The translations under genes were made by a program, and so were the position numbers. Of a stretch of DNA of 64,000 nucleotides, positions 42,310-54,170 are shown in pieces (position 1 is the stretch's first letter; each line of letters opens with the position of its first letter). The DNA comes from Streptomyces kanamyceticus (GTDB lineage: Bacteria > Actinomycetota > Actinomycetes > Streptomycetales > Streptomycetaceae). The notes beneath the pieces were generated by a model. It was not told the DNA's origin, searched no databases, and saw only the letters and a list, made by a program, of their open reading frames with translations. The stretch spans positions 6,572,001-6,636,000 of the forward strand of contig NZ_CP023699.1 of the NCBI RefSeq assembly GCF_008704495.1, read 5' to 3'.

Positions 42310-43287
42310 GTGACCGTCCTGGACCGGACCCCCGTCAACACCGCGAAGAGCGGCAGCGAGGCCGCCGACGCCCGCCCTGTAGGTGTCGGCCGCCCCCTCG
42401 GCGTGGGCCTCGCGCTCGCCGCCCTCGCCACCGTCGTCTGGTCGGGCAGCTTCGTCACATCGCGCGCCCTGCACGACACCGTGCCGCCCGTCCAGCACGC
42501 GTTCTGGCGCTGGATCATCGCGATCGCGGCGGTGGCGCCGTTCGCGGTGTGGGAGACCTGGCGGCAGCGGGCGCTGCTGCGGCGGCACATCCGGTTCCTG
42601 CTGCTCGCCTCCCTGTTGGGCGTCACGGTCTACAACACCCTCGTGAACCAGGCGGGCATGACGACCACCGCGGGCAACATGGGCATGATCATGGCCGCGT
42701 CGCCCGTCCTGATGGCCGTCTACGAACGTGTCGGCGGCACCAGGCTCGGCGCCCGCCGCGTCACCGGCATGCTGGTCGCCTGCGCCGGGGTGCTGCTCCT
42801 GGTCAGCGAGGGCTCCCTCGACATGGACTTCGCGGTCGGCGATCTGTGGGTGATCGCGGGCGCGTTCTCCTTCGGTTCCTACAGCGCGCTCCTCAAGCGC
42901 AGGCCCGCGGAGATCGGCGGACTGCCCTTCCTCTTCTCGACGTTCGTGCTCGGCGCGCTGATGCTGCTTCCGGTGTTCGTCGCCAGCTATGTGCTGCAGG
43001 GCGGCTTCGAGCCGACGGTCGGTACGGTGTCGCCGCTCCTGTACGTCGGGGTGGTCTCCTCGGCGATCGCCTTCTTCGCCTGGAACAAGGCCATCTCGAT
43101 CATCGGCGCGGCCCGCGCCGGAGTCGTCTACTACCTCCAGCCGGTCTGCGTCGCCCTGCTCTCCTTCGCGCTCCTCGGCGAGGCGATGGGCTGGCTGCAG
43201 GTGCTGTGCATGGGGCTGATCCTGGGCGGCGTCGTCCTCGGCTCGGCCGCGGGGTCCCACTCCGTACGCGTCCGGGACCGCGGCTGA
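42310..43287 (+). CDS. EamA/DMT-family transporter (325 aa)
   Basis: Ten-helix drug/metabolite exporter with two EamA repeats. Helices start at about residue 33 (LALAALATVVWSGSFVTSRAL) and the last ends near 312. Typical RhaT/EamA landmarks are NTLVNQAGMTTTAGNMGMIM and YYLQPVCVALLSFALLGEA. Substrate unknown; members export amino acids or metabolites. The GTG at 42310 has a purine-rich site upstream. The neighbouring LysR gene, 34 bases downstream and in the same direction, may control it. Confidence 0.9.
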   Translation: MTVLDRTPVNTAKSGSEAADARPVGVGRPLGVGLALAALATVVWSGSFVTSRALHDTVPPVQHAFWRWIIAIAAVAPFAVWETWRQRALLRRHIRFLLLASLLGVTVYNTLVNQAGMTTTAGNMGMIMAASPVLMAVYERVGGTRLGARRVTGMLVACAGVLLLVSEGSLDMDFAVGDLWVIAGAFSFGSYSALLKRRPAEIGGLPFLFSTFVLGALMLLPVFVASYVLQGGFEPTVGTVSPLLYVGVVSSAIAFFAWNKAISIIGAARAGVVYYLQPVCVALLSFALLGEAMGWLQVLCMGLILGGVVLGSAAGSHSVRVRDRG

Positions 43288-43321
43288 CATGGCGGGCGTG
43301 GGGGGTCTGTACGTTGACTCC

Positions 43322-44233
43322 ATGAGCGAGTGGGACATCAAGAAGCTGCAGATCCTGCGGACGTTGAGCGAGCGGGGCACGGTCACGGCGACCGCGGGCG
43401 CCCTCCAGATGACGCCGTCGGCCGTGTCCCAGCAGCTGTCCAACCTCGCCAAGCAGCTCGGCGTACCGCTCCTGGAGGCGCACGGGCGCCGCGTCAGGCT
43501 CACCGACGCGGCGCATCTCGTGCTGCGGCACGCGGAGGCGGTCTTCGCCCAACTGGAGCGGGCCGACGCGGAGTTGGCGGCGTATGTGCACGGGGAGGCG
43601 GGGGAGGTGCGGGTCGGGGCGTTCTCCACCGCGGTGCCCGCGCTCGTCGTCCCCGCGGTGCGGGCCCTGCGGGAGGCCGCGCCGGGGATTTCCGTACGGG
43701 TACGGGAGACGGAGGCGGCGGAGGCGTACGAGCTGCTCGCGGCGGGTGAGGTGGACATCGCGCTCTCCCTCGCGGCGCAGGCGCCCGCCGCGGGCGACGC
43801 GGACACGCGCTTCACCCGGGAGTCGCTCCTCGCCGACCCGCTGGACGTGGCGCTTCCCGGGGAGCATCCGCTGGCGTCGTCCGCCGCGCCCCGGCTCGCC
43901 GATCTCGCGGGCGAGCCGTGGATCTTCGGCGGGAGCGGGCCCTGGTCGGAGATCACCAGGGCGGCGTGCGAGGGCGCGGGCTTCACGCCGGAGCAGGCGC
44001 ATTCCGCCTCCGGCTGGACGGCGATCCTCGCGATGGTGGAGGCGGGGATGGGGGTCGCGCTCGTGCCGCGCATGGCAGCGGTGAGCCGGGACGGTGTCGT
44101 GATGCGGGACCTCGGTGCCGATCGGCCTCGCCGCCATGTGATCGCGGCGGTGCGTCGCGGGGCGGCGGGTGGGGCGGCGGTCTCCCGCGTCCTGACCTCC
44201 CTCCGGGAGGCGGTTCCCACGCGGGTGGGGTAG
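43322..44233 (+). CDS. LysR-family transcriptional regulator (303 aa)
   Basis: N-terminal winged helix (KKLQILRTLSERGTVTATAG, then MTPSAVSQQLSNLAKQLGVP) and a C-terminal substrate-binding domain of the type 2 periplasmic fold. The start is ATG 43322; TACGTT at 43310-43315 ends six bases before it, so it is probably leaderless and has its own promoter. It may regulate the EamA exporter just upstream, though LysR genes are more often divergent from their targets. Confidence 0.9.
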   Translation: MSEWDIKKLQILRTLSERGTVTATAGALQMTPSAVSQQLSNLAKQLGVPLLEAHGRRVRLTDAAHLVLRHAEAVFAQLERADAELAAYVHGEAGEVRVGAFSTAVPALVVPAVRALREAAPGISVRVRETEAAEAYELLAAGEVDIALSLAAQAPAAGDADTRFTRESLLADPLDVALPGEHPLASSAAPRLADLAGEPWIFGGSGPWSEITRAACEGAGFTPEQAHSASGWTAILAMVEAGMGVALVPRMAAVSRDGVVMRDLGADRPRRHVIAAVRRGAAGGAAVSRVLTSLREAVPTRVG

Positions 44234-44239
44234 CTACTC

Positions 44240-44511
44240 GTCGCTTGGCCGCGGGCCCGTCGTGGCTGGCCGCGCTTGGCCGCGGGCCCGTCGTGGCTGG
44301 TCGCGCAGTTCCCCGCGCCCCTTAAGAGCCCGTCGCTTGGCCGCGGGCTCGTTGTGGTTGATCGCGCAGTTCCCCGCGCCCCTTAAAGGGCCGTCGCTCG
44401 GCTGCGGGCGCATTGTGGCTGATCGCGCAGTTTCCCGCGCCCCTGACGGGGCGCCCCGCTAGGGGCGCGGGGAACTGCGCGACAAGCCACGATGCGCCCG
44501 CAGCCGAGCGA
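44240..44511. repeat. Cluster of interspersed GC-rich repeats ending in a long inverted repeat
   Basis: Three direct copies of a unit of about 70 bases (core GTCGCGCAGTTCCCCGCGCC) start at about 44273, 44333 and 44396, after a shortened first one. The last copy (44396-44455) is followed by its own inverted copy (44456-44511), giving an imperfect inverted repeat with arms of more than 50 bases. It lies between convergent genes (LysR and pepN), so it works as a bidirectional terminator at least in structure. The same element, shortened, occurs at 58829-58880 and 59763-59785. Confidence 0.88.
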
Positions 44512-44568
44512 AAACCCAAACCCCGCCCGGGCAGGGGAAGTTGTCCCCCGCCCGGCCGGAGGGTGGGG

Positions 44569-47136
44569 CTAAACGTCCGCGGAGCGAGCCCGCAGCGCCC
44601 GCTCGACGCCCGCACGGGACTCCGTGACAAGACGCCGCAGCGCCGCCGACGGCTCCGCCGAGGCGAGCCACGCGTCCGTCGCGGAAAGCGTCTCCTGGGA
44701 CACCTGGATCGAGGGGTACAGGCCCACGGCGATCTGCTGGGCCATCTCGTGGGAGCGGGAGTCCCACGCGGACTTGACCGAGGAGAAGAACTTCTCCGCG
44801 TAGGGCGCGAGGAGTTCGCGCTGGTCGGTCTGGACGAAGCCGCCGATCACCGCTTCCTGGATGGCGTTGGGGAGGGAGTCGGACTCCACGACGGAGGCCC
44901 AGGCCGCGGCCTTCGCCTCCTCGGTGGGCCGCGCCGCCCGCGCGTACGCCGCGTGCCGCTCGCCCGCCGCCGTCTTGTCCCGCTCCAGCTCCGCCGCGAT
45001 GCCGGCCTCGTCGAGGCGTCCCGTCGCCGCGAGCCGCGCCACGAAGCCCCAGCGCAGCTCCGTGTCGACGGCGAGGCCCTCCACCGACTCCGAGCCGTCC
45101 AACAGGGCTTCCAGGAGGGCCAGTTCCGCGTCCGTGCGGGCCGTCGCCGCGAAGGCGCGGGCCCAGGCCAGCTGGTGGTCGCTGCCCGGCTCCGCGGCCC
45201 GCAGGTGCTCCAGCGTGGCCTCGGTCCAGCGGGTCAGCGCCGCGTCCCGGCCCGCCGGGGCCGCGTACAGGTCGAGCGCCAGCTTCACCTGGCGGTGCAG
45301 CGACTGCACGACGCCGATGTCGGACTCCTTGGCGATGCCGGAGAGGACCAGCGAAAGGTACGCACTCGTCGGGAGCTCCGCGTCGCGCGTCATGTCCCAC
45401 GCCGACGCCCAGGACAGGGCCCTGGGCAGCGACGCCTCGAAGTCGCCGATGTGGTCCGTGACGAAGGCCAGGGACTCGGAGTCCAGGCGGACCTTCGCGT
45501 ACGAAAGGTCGTCGTCGTTCAACAGGATCACCGCCGGGCGGTGCTTGCCCACCAGCGCGTCCACCGCCGTCAGTTCGCCGTCGACGTCCAGCTCCACGCG
45601 GTCCGTGCGCAGCAGCTTGCCGGACTCGTCGTCGAGGTCGTAGAGGCCGATCGCGATGCGGTGCGGGCGCAGCGTCGGCTCGCCCTTCGCGCCCTCGGGC
45701 AGCGCGGGCGCCTCCTGCTTGACGGCGAAGGACGTGATGACGCCCTGCGTGTCGACGTCCACGACCGGGCGCAGGACGTTGATGCCCGCTGTCTCCAGCC
45801 ACTTCTTCGACCAGGTCTTCAGGTCGCGGCCGCTGGTCTCCTCCAGCGCGCCGAGCAGGTCGGACAGGCGCGTGTTGCCGAACGCGTGGCGCTTGAAGTA
45901 CGCCTGCACGCCCTGGAAGAACTCGTCCTCGCCGACGTACGCGACGAGCTGCTTCAGGACGGATGCGCCCTTGGCGTACGTGATGCCGTCGAAGTTGACC
46001 AGGACGTCGTCCAGGTCACGGATGTCGGCCATGATCGGGTGCGTGGAGGGCAGCTGGTCCTGGCGGTACGCCCACGTCTTCATGGAGTTGGCGAAGGTGG
46101 TCCAGGAGTGCGGCCACTTCGAGCCGGGGGCGTACGCCTGGCAGGCGGCCTCCGCGTAGGTGGCGAACGACTCGTTCAGCCACAGGTCGTTCCACCACTC
46201 CATGGTGACCAGGTCGCCGAACCACATGTGGGCCAGCTCGTGCAGGATCGTCGCGGCCCGCACCTCGTACGCCGCGTCCGTCACCTTCGAACGGAACACG
46301 TACTGGTCGCGGATCGTCACCGCGCCCGCGTTCTCCATCGCGCCCGCGTTGAACTCGGGGACGAAGAGCTGGTCGTACTTGGGGAAGGGGTAGGCGTAGT
46401 CGAACTTCTCCTGGAACCAGTCGAAGCCCTGCCGGGTGACCTCGAAGATCGCGTCCGAGTCGAGGAACTCGGCGAGCGAGGGACGGCAGTAGATGCCGAG
46501 CGGCACCGACTGCCCGTTCGGGCCCTCGTACGAGGAGTGCACCGAGTGGTACGGGCCGACGATCAGGGCCGTGACGTACGTCGACATGCGCTGCGTCGGC
46601 TCGAAGTGCCAGACGTCGTCCTTGGGCTCCGGCGTCGGCGAGTTGGAGATCACCGTCCAGCCGCTCGGCGCCTTCACGGTGAACTCGAAGGTGGCCTTCA
46701 GGTCCGGCTGTTCGAAGGAGGCGAAGACGCGGCGCGCGTCCGGTACCTCGAACTGCGTGTACAGGTAGGCCTGCTGGTCGACCGGGTCGACGAAGCGGTG
46801 CAGGCCCTCACCGGTGTTGGTGTAGTCGCAGTCGGCGACGACCTTCAGCTCGTTGGGGCCCGCCTCCAGGTGCCTCAGCGCGATGCGCGAGTCACGGAAG
46901 ACCGCAGCCACGTCCAGCGCGTGGCCGTTCAGGACGGCCTCGTGGACCGCGGGGGCCACCAGGTCGATGAAGGTCTCGGCGTTCGCCTCCGCGGAGTCGA
47001 AGCGCACCGTGGTCACGGACCGGTAGGTGCCGCCCTCCTGCGCGCCGGTGAGGTCGAGTTCGATCTCGTACGAGTCAACGGTGAGCAGCTTCGCCCGCTG
47101 CTGCGCCTCTTCGCGGGTCAGATTGGTGCCGGGCAC
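44569..47136 (-). CDS. pepN: Aminopeptidase N, family M1 (855 aa)
   Basis: Zinc aminopeptidase that releases N-terminal residues from peptides in the cytoplasm. Motifs: GAMEN at 265-269 (substrate N-terminus binding), HELAH at 299-303 with Glu322 completing HExxH-x18-E, and a catalytic Tyr in ITYAKGASV near 400. The C-terminal half is the helical ERAP1-like domain. GTG at 47136 with GAGGAG upstream gives the family start PGTNLTREEAQQRAKLLTVD. A longer frame would add an Arg/Thr repeat stretch from an unrelated GC-rich tract and is rejected. Confidence 0.96.
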   Translation of the reverse strand: MPGTNLTREEAQQRAKLLTVDSYEIELDLTGAQEGGTYRSVTTVRFDSAEANAETFIDLVAPAVHEAVLNGHALDVAAVFRDSRIALRHLEAGPNELKVVADCDYTNTGEGLHRFVDPVDQQAYLYTQFEVPDARRVFASFEQPDLKATFEFTVKAPSGWTVISNSPTPEPKDDVWHFEPTQRMSTYVTALIVGPYHSVHSSYEGPNGQSVPLGIYCRPSLAEFLDSDAIFEVTRQGFDWFQEKFDYAYPFPKYDQLFVPEFNAGAMENAGAVTIRDQYVFRSKVTDAAYEVRAATILHELAHMWFGDLVTMEWWNDLWLNESFATYAEAACQAYAPGSKWPHSWTTFANSMKTWAYRQDQLPSTHPIMADIRDLDDVLVNFDGITYAKGASVLKQLVAYVGEDEFFQGVQAYFKRHAFGNTRLSDLLGALEETSGRDLKTWSKKWLETAGINVLRPVVDVDTQGVITSFAVKQEAPALPEGAKGEPTLRPHRIAIGLYDLDDESGKLLRTDRVELDVDGELTAVDALVGKHRPAVILLNDDDLSYAKVRLDSESLAFVTDHIGDFEASLPRALSWASAWDMTRDAELPTSAYLSLVLSGIAKESDIGVVQSLHRQVKLALDLYAAPAGRDAALTRWTEATLEHLRAAEPGSDHQLAWARAFAATARTDAELALLEALLDGSESVEGLAVDTELRWGFVARLAATGRLDEAGIAAELERDKTAAGERHAAYARAARPTEEAKAAAWASVVESDSLPNAIQEAVIGGFVQTDQRELLAPYAEKFFSSVKSAWDSRSHEMAQQIAVGLYPSIQVSQETLSATDAWLASAEPSAALRRLVTESRAGVERALRARSADV

Positions 47137-47433
47137 GCGGTCATCTCCTCGGGTACGACGTGTCGTGCGCCGCGTCGTACGCCGGGTGGTTCGGCGGGTA
47201 CGACTTGTGGCGTTTCCGGCCATCCTTCCATGCGCGTTCGTACGGCCGCCCGGGCCATTGTCCTCCCGCTGTCGTCCGGTTACGCTCCGCGCGTCGACTG
47301 ATGCCCCACGATCGCCGCGATTGACCGCGCGGCGGCCGTGCCGACGCCCGGGGGGAACCGGAATGCCGGGGACGAACAGACCGCTTCACAGCCGGTCCGG
47401 GGGCCGCTCCCGGGACCGGACGGTACGGCGGCC

Positions 47434-48711
47434 GTGACCGACGTACTGGTGGCCGGAGCCGGCATCGGCGGGCTCACGACCGCCCTCAGCCTGCACGCGG
47501 CGGGCATCGGCGTCCGCGTGGTCGACGCCGTCGAGGAGCTGCGCCCGGTCGGCGTGGGCATCAACCTCCTGCCGTACGCGGTGCGGGAACTGACCGAGCT
47601 GGGGCTCGGCGCCGAACTCGCCGCGACCGCCGTCCCGCCCGACCAGATGGTCCACTTCGACCGGCACGGCAACCGCATCTGGAGCGAGCCGCGCGGCCTC
47701 GCCCTCGGCTACCACTGGCCGCAGTACTCGGTGCACCGCGGCGCCCTCCAGCTGCTGCTGCTCGACGCGGTGCGCGACAGGCTCGGCGAGCGCGCGGTGC
47801 ACACCGGCACCGCGTTCGTGCGCATGGCCGAACGGGAGGGGTCCGCGCTGCGGGTCGTCCTGCGGGACAAGGGGCGGGCCAGGGAGTACTCGGTACGGGT
47901 GGGTGCGCTGGTCGGGGCCGACGGGCTGCACTCGGCGGTGCGGGCCCAGCTGCACCCCGGGGAGCGGCCGCCGCTGTGGAACGGCATCCGGATGTGGCGC
48001 GGCACCGCCGACTGGCACCCCGTGCTCGGCGGGCGGACCGTCGCGGTGGCCGGATCCAACGCCACCGCGAAACTCGTCGTCTACCCGATCTCGCGGTACG
48101 CCGAGGAGCACGGCAGGGCGCTGCTCAACTGGGTGGCGGAGGTGCGGTTCCCCGTCGAGCACCACCTCGGGCTCGCCGGGCCCGCCGACTGGAACCGCTC
48201 GGGGCGCCTCTCGGACGTCCTGCCGCACTACGCGGGCTGGCGCATCGGCGACCTCGACGTTCCGGCGCTGCTCGCCGCCACCCGGCACATCCTGGAGTAC
48301 CCCATGGTCGACAGGGACCCGCTGCCGTTCTGGGGCCGGGGCCCGGTGACGCTGCTCGGCGACGCCGCCCACCCGATGTACCCGGTGGGGTCCAACGGCG
48401 GCTCCCAGGCGATCCTGGACGCCCGGGTCCTGGCCCGCTGCCTCGCGCTCGCCGCGCCCGACAGGGAAGCGGGACTGCGGGCGTACGAATCGGTGCGCCG
48501 AGAGGCGGTGAACGCGGTGGTGCTCGCCAACCGCGACATGCCGGCCGACCGCGTCCTGCAGACCGTCGCGGAACGGGCCCCCGACGGATTCACCCACGTC
48601 GAGGACGTCCTGACCCCGGCCGAACTCGGCTCGATCAACGAGGCGTACCGCAGCACGACGGGCGTGGACGTGGCCGAGCTGAACGCGCGGGGGTCGTGGG
48701 GGGTGGGGTGA
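47434..48711 (+). CDS. FAD-dependent monooxygenase, aromatic hydroxylase type (425 aa)
   Basis: Flavoprotein hydroxylase of the PHBH fold. TDVLVAGAGIGGLTTALSLH is the FAD-binding motif, VGADGLHSAVRAQL the middle motif (DG), and GPVTLLGDAAHPMYPVGSNG the second FAD motif. Its sequence resembles the flavin-dependent oxidoreductases acting on hydroxylated phenazine- or salicylate-like rings. GTG at 47434 places the FAD motif at the N-terminus as usual. An in-frame GTG at 47338 would add 32 residues of low-complexity sequence; neither start has a strong ribosome site. Divergent from pepN. Confidence 0.87.
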   Translation: MTDVLVAGAGIGGLTTALSLHAAGIGVRVVDAVEELRPVGVGINLLPYAVRELTELGLGAELAATAVPPDQMVHFDRHGNRIWSEPRGLALGYHWPQYSVHRGALQLLLLDAVRDRLGERAVHTGTAFVRMAEREGSALRVVLRDKGRAREYSVRVGALVGADGLHSAVRAQLHPGERPPLWNGIRMWRGTADWHPVLGGRTVAVAGSNATAKLVVYPISRYAEEHGRALLNWVAEVRFPVEHHLGLAGPADWNRSGRLSDVLPHYAGWRIGDLDVPALLAATRHILEYPMVDRDPLPFWGRGPVTLLGDAAHPMYPVGSNGGSQAILDARVLARCLALAAPDREAGLRAYESVRREAVNAVVLANRDMPADRVLQTVAERAPDGFTHVEDVLTPAELGSINEAYRSTTGVDVAELNARGSWGVG

Positions 48712-48792
48712 ACGCGTGGGTCGTACGGGTGGGGTGAACTCCCCGTCCGAATCCCGCCAGCCAACGCCTCGCCCGCGCGCGAGGCTCGACCC

Positions 48793-49320
48793 ATGAACAC
48801 GGACACCACGCACACGGACACCACGTACACGCCCCGCCCCATCGCCCCCGACGCGCTCAAGCAGCTCCGCGACACCGACGACGCGGGCCGCCCCTGCGTC
48901 CCGTACGTCGACGCGGAAGGCGGCGACCCGCTGCGCTGCTGTCTGCGGCCCATCGCCCCCGGCGAGCGCGTCGCCCTCGTCTCGTACGCGCCGCTGCGCC
49001 GCTGGGCGCGGGAGACCGGCGCGGCGCCCGGTGCCTACGACGAGCAGGGCCCGGTCTTCATCCACGCCGACCCCTGCGAGGGGCCGGAGGGCGGGCGGTC
49101 CGGTTACCCGTTCTCGCGGGCCGGGGCGCTGCGCACGGTCCGGCGCTACGACGGACAGGGGCACATCGTCGGCGGGCGCCTCATGGAGATCCCCGAGGAC
49201 GCGGAGCGGGGCTTCGACGGCGTGTTCGCCGAGGCGTTCGCCGATCCGGAGGTCGCCCTCGTGCACGTCCGCGCGGTCGAGTACGGCTGCTTCCTCTTCG
49301 AGGTGCGCGGGGAGGTCTGA
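48793..49320 (+). CDS. DUF1203 family protein (175 aa)
   Basis: Cytoplasmic protein of unknown function. PCVPYVDAEGGDPLRCCLRP, ERVALVSYAPL and the GPVFIHADPCEG motif are the DUF1203 hallmarks; the Cys and His in the last could be functional. After a Thr/Asp-rich N-terminus of about 15 residues it follows the family. It ends one base before the LysR gene end on the other strand (convergent, no terminator). Length is normal. Confidence 0.85.
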   Translation: MNTDTTHTDTTYTPRPIAPDALKQLRDTDDAGRPCVPYVDAEGGDPLRCCLRPIAPGERVALVSYAPLRRWARETGAAPGAYDEQGPVFIHADPCEGPEGGRSGYPFSRAGALRTVRRYDGQGHIVGGRLMEIPEDAERGFDGVFAEAFADPEVALVHVRAVEYGCFLFEVRGEV

Positions 49321-50217
49321 TCACGCGGCGATGGCGGTGGCGGCGGTGGCGGCGACCGTGCGTGCGAACTCCCGTACCCGTGCCGTCTCCCCGTCCCGGC
49401 GCCACACCATGCCGAGTACCGAGTCCGGCAGCCCGTCGACCGGCACGAAGACCACGTCGTCGCGGTGGTGGTACTCCGCCGTAGGGCGGCACAGCAGCAT
49501 CGCGCCCCGGTCCGCCGCGACCATCGTCAGGCCCTCCTGGAGCGTGCGGACCTCGGCGGCCGGGGCGGTGGAGGGGGCGGTGCGGGGGGCTTGTGCCTCG
49601 CGCCAGTACGCGGGGGCGGGCGGCCTCGCCGCGATCAGTGAGGTCCCGGCCAGCTCCGCCGCGCCCAGCGAGGCCCGCCCGGCGAAGGCGTGCCGCACCG
49701 AGACGGCCAGGGTCTGCGGGTCGCTGGCGAAGACGGGACCGAGCACCAGATCCGGCTCGGCGACCGGGAGCAGCACGATCGCCGCGTCCACGTCGCCGTC
49801 CCGCACCGCGCCGAAGGGGTCGGCGAAGGGGATCTCCACGACGTCCGTCACAGAGGCCGGATGACGCTCTTGGAAGGCGGCGATCGCCCGCATGAGCCGG
49901 GCGTCCGCGGTGCCCTGGAAGCCGAGCCTGAACGTGCCGTCGACGCCCCGCGCGGCCGCCCTGGCCCGCTGCACGGTCGCCGCCAACTCGTTGTATGAAG
50001 GCCTCAGTTCGGACAGGAAGCGTTCGCCGAGCGTGGTCAGCCGCACCCGGCGGCTGGTACGTTCCACGAGCCGGGCGCCGATGCGCTGTTCCAGGGCGGC
50101 GAGCAGCTGGCTGACACGGCTCTGCGAGATGTAGAGCCGCTCACCCGCCCGCCCGAAGTGCAGCTCCTCGGCGAGCACGAGGAAGCACTCCAGCTCCCGG
50201 ATCTCCAGTCCGCTCAT
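49321..50217 (-). CDS. LysR-family regulator divergent from an MFS exporter (298 aa)
   Basis: Helix-turn-helix at residues 5-65 (IRELECFLVLAEELHFGRAG, SQSRVSQLLAALEQRIGARL) and an effector-binding domain from about 90. It is divergent from an arabinose-efflux-type MFS gene, with a LysR-type dyad between, so it most likely activates or represses that transporter in response to its substrate. ATG at 50217. Confidence 0.92.
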   Translation of the reverse strand: MSGLEIRELECFLVLAEELHFGRAGERLYISQSRVSQLLAALEQRIGARLVERTSRRVRLTTLGERFLSELRPSYNELAATVQRARAAARGVDGTFRLGFQGTADARLMRAIAAFQERHPASVTDVVEIPFADPFGAVRDGDVDAAIVLLPVAEPDLVLGPVFASDPQTLAVSVRHAFAGRASLGAAELAGTSLIAARPPAPAYWREAQAPRTAPSTAPAAEVRTLQEGLTMVAADRGAMLLCRPTAEYHHRDDVVFVPVDGLPDSVLGMVWRRDGETARVREFARTVAATAATAIAA

Positions 50218-50255
50218 GGTGCGCCGTCCCCTCTCCCCTGCATCGATCAGTCCAG

Positions 50256-50271
50256 CTCATACAAGGATGAG
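50256..50271. promoter_or_regulatory. LysR-type dyad upstream of the MFS gene
   Basis: CTCAT-ACAAGG-ATGAG is an interrupted dyad in the form T-N11-A expected for LysR regulators, between the two divergent starts. Confidence 0.5.
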
Positions 50272-50317
50272 ATCTTCCATGTTGTTCCCCGCAAGTGGGC
50301 GGCGGAGGGTGGATGTC

Positions 50318-51580
50318 ATGTCACAGACCACCCAGAGCATCCAACTTCCCGCTGTTCAGGGCGGGTTGAAGAAACCTGGCGGCCGCGTCGCCGTCCTCGC
50401 GGTCGCCGCCGCCACCTTCTCCGTCGTCACCACGGAGATGCTCCCCGTCGGACTCCTCACCTCGATCGGCTCCGGCCTGCACGTCTCGGACGGCACCGCG
50501 GGCCTCACCGTCACCCTGCCGGGACTCGTCGCCGCCCTCGCCGCGCTGCTGCTGCCCGTCGCCGTGCGCACGGCCGACCGGCGCACCGTCCTGTGCACGC
50601 TGATGCTGCTCCTCGCCGCCGCCAACCTGGCTTCCGCGCTCGCCCCCTCCTTCACCGTCCTGCTCGTCGCGCGCGTCCTGGTGGGTGTGTGCATCGGCGG
50701 CGTCTGGGCCATCGCGGCGGGCCTCGGCGTACGCCTGGTCACCGCGGAGGCCGCGGGCCGGGCCACCGCCGTGATCTTCAGCGGCATCGCGGTGGCCTCC
50801 GTGCTCGGTGTGCCCGCGGGCACGCTCCTGGGCGAACTGACGGGCTGGCGCTGGGGGTTCGCGGCGCTCGCGGCGCTCGCCGTCGGCGTCGCCGCGCTGC
50901 TGCGCACGGCCCTGCCCAGGCTCCCCGCCCACGAGGGCGTCAGCCTCGGCGCCTTCCCGGGACTGCTGCGGATCGGGCGGCTGCGCACAGGCCTGCTCGC
51001 CGTCACCCTCCTGGTCACCGGGCACTTCGCCGCGTACACCTACATCCGCCCCGTCCTCGAACGGGTGCCCGGCATCGGCGCGGGCCTGATCAGCACCCTG
51101 CTCCTCGCCTACGGCGTCGCGGGCATCGTCGGCAACTTCGTGGGCGGCGCCGTCGCGGCCCGCGACCCGCGCAAGGCGCTGCTCGCGATCAGCGCGGGGC
51201 TCGCCGCCGTCGTGCTCCTGATGGTGCCCGCGGGCGCCGCGCTCGCCGCGTCGGTGGCGCTGCTCGTGGCCTGGGGCCTGGCGTACGGCGGGGTCTCGGT
51301 CTCCGCCCAGAACTGGGTGATGAACGCGGCGCCGCACGCCCGGGAGGCGGCGTCGGCGCTCTTCGCGGGCGTGTTCAACGTGGCGATAGCGCTCGGCGCC
51401 TTCGTCGGCGGCCGGGTCGCGGACGGCCGAGGGGCGGGCGGCGTGCTCTGGCTCGGCGGCGGGCTCGCGGTGCTCTCGATGGCCGTCGTGGCGTGCGCGC
51501 GGTCCGCGGGGCACGCGAACGGGCACGGGACGGAGCACGAGCGGGCGCACGCGAAAGGGACGGCCACCGCCGAGCGGTGA
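50318..51580 (+). CDS. MFS transporter, sugar/drug efflux type (420 aa)
   Basis: Twelve-helix major facilitator. LPVGLLTSIGSGLHVSDGTA and LVARVLVGVCIGGVWAIAAG (motif C-like) are hallmarks of the AraJ/YdhP-type subfamily. The central loop is short, and the C-terminus is His/Glu/Ala-rich and disordered. Regulated by the divergent LysR. The ATG at 50318 has GGAGGG upstream; the ATG five bases earlier is out of frame. A hairpin overlaps the stop codon. Confidence 0.9.
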   Translation: MSQTTQSIQLPAVQGGLKKPGGRVAVLAVAAATFSVVTTEMLPVGLLTSIGSGLHVSDGTAGLTVTLPGLVAALAALLLPVAVRTADRRTVLCTLMLLLAAANLASALAPSFTVLLVARVLVGVCIGGVWAIAAGLGVRLVTAEAAGRATAVIFSGIAVASVLGVPAGTLLGELTGWRWGFAALAALAVGVAALLRTALPRLPAHEGVSLGAFPGLLRIGRLRTGLLAVTLLVTGHFAAYTYIRPVLERVPGIGAGLISTLLLAYGVAGIVGNFVGGAVAARDPRKALLAISAGLAAVVLLMVPAGAALAASVALLVAWGLAYGGVSVSAQNWVMNAAPHAREAASALFAGVFNVAIALGAFVGGRVADGRGAGGVLWLGGGLAVLSMAVVACARSAGHANGHGTEHERAHAKGTATAER

Positions 51581-51588
51581 CCGTCCCT
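51556..51588. terminator. Hairpin at the end of the MFS gene, shared with asd
   Basis: A stem of 14 bp with one mismatch and a three-base loop spans the MFS stop codon, between convergent genes. Part of it encodes the last MFS residues. Confidence 0.65.
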
Positions 51589-51609
51589 CCCGGACGTACG
51601 GCCGGTGCG

Positions 51610-53345
<1,736 letters not shown>

Positions 53346-53346
53346 C

Positions 53347-54162
<816 letters not shown>

Positions 54163-54170
54163 GGACACTG

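Noticed and set aside
47137..47223. Arg/Thr-repeat N-terminal extension of PepN
   Set aside because: Comes from a CGTCGTACG-rich tract; the GTG at 47136 has a good ribosome site and the family start.
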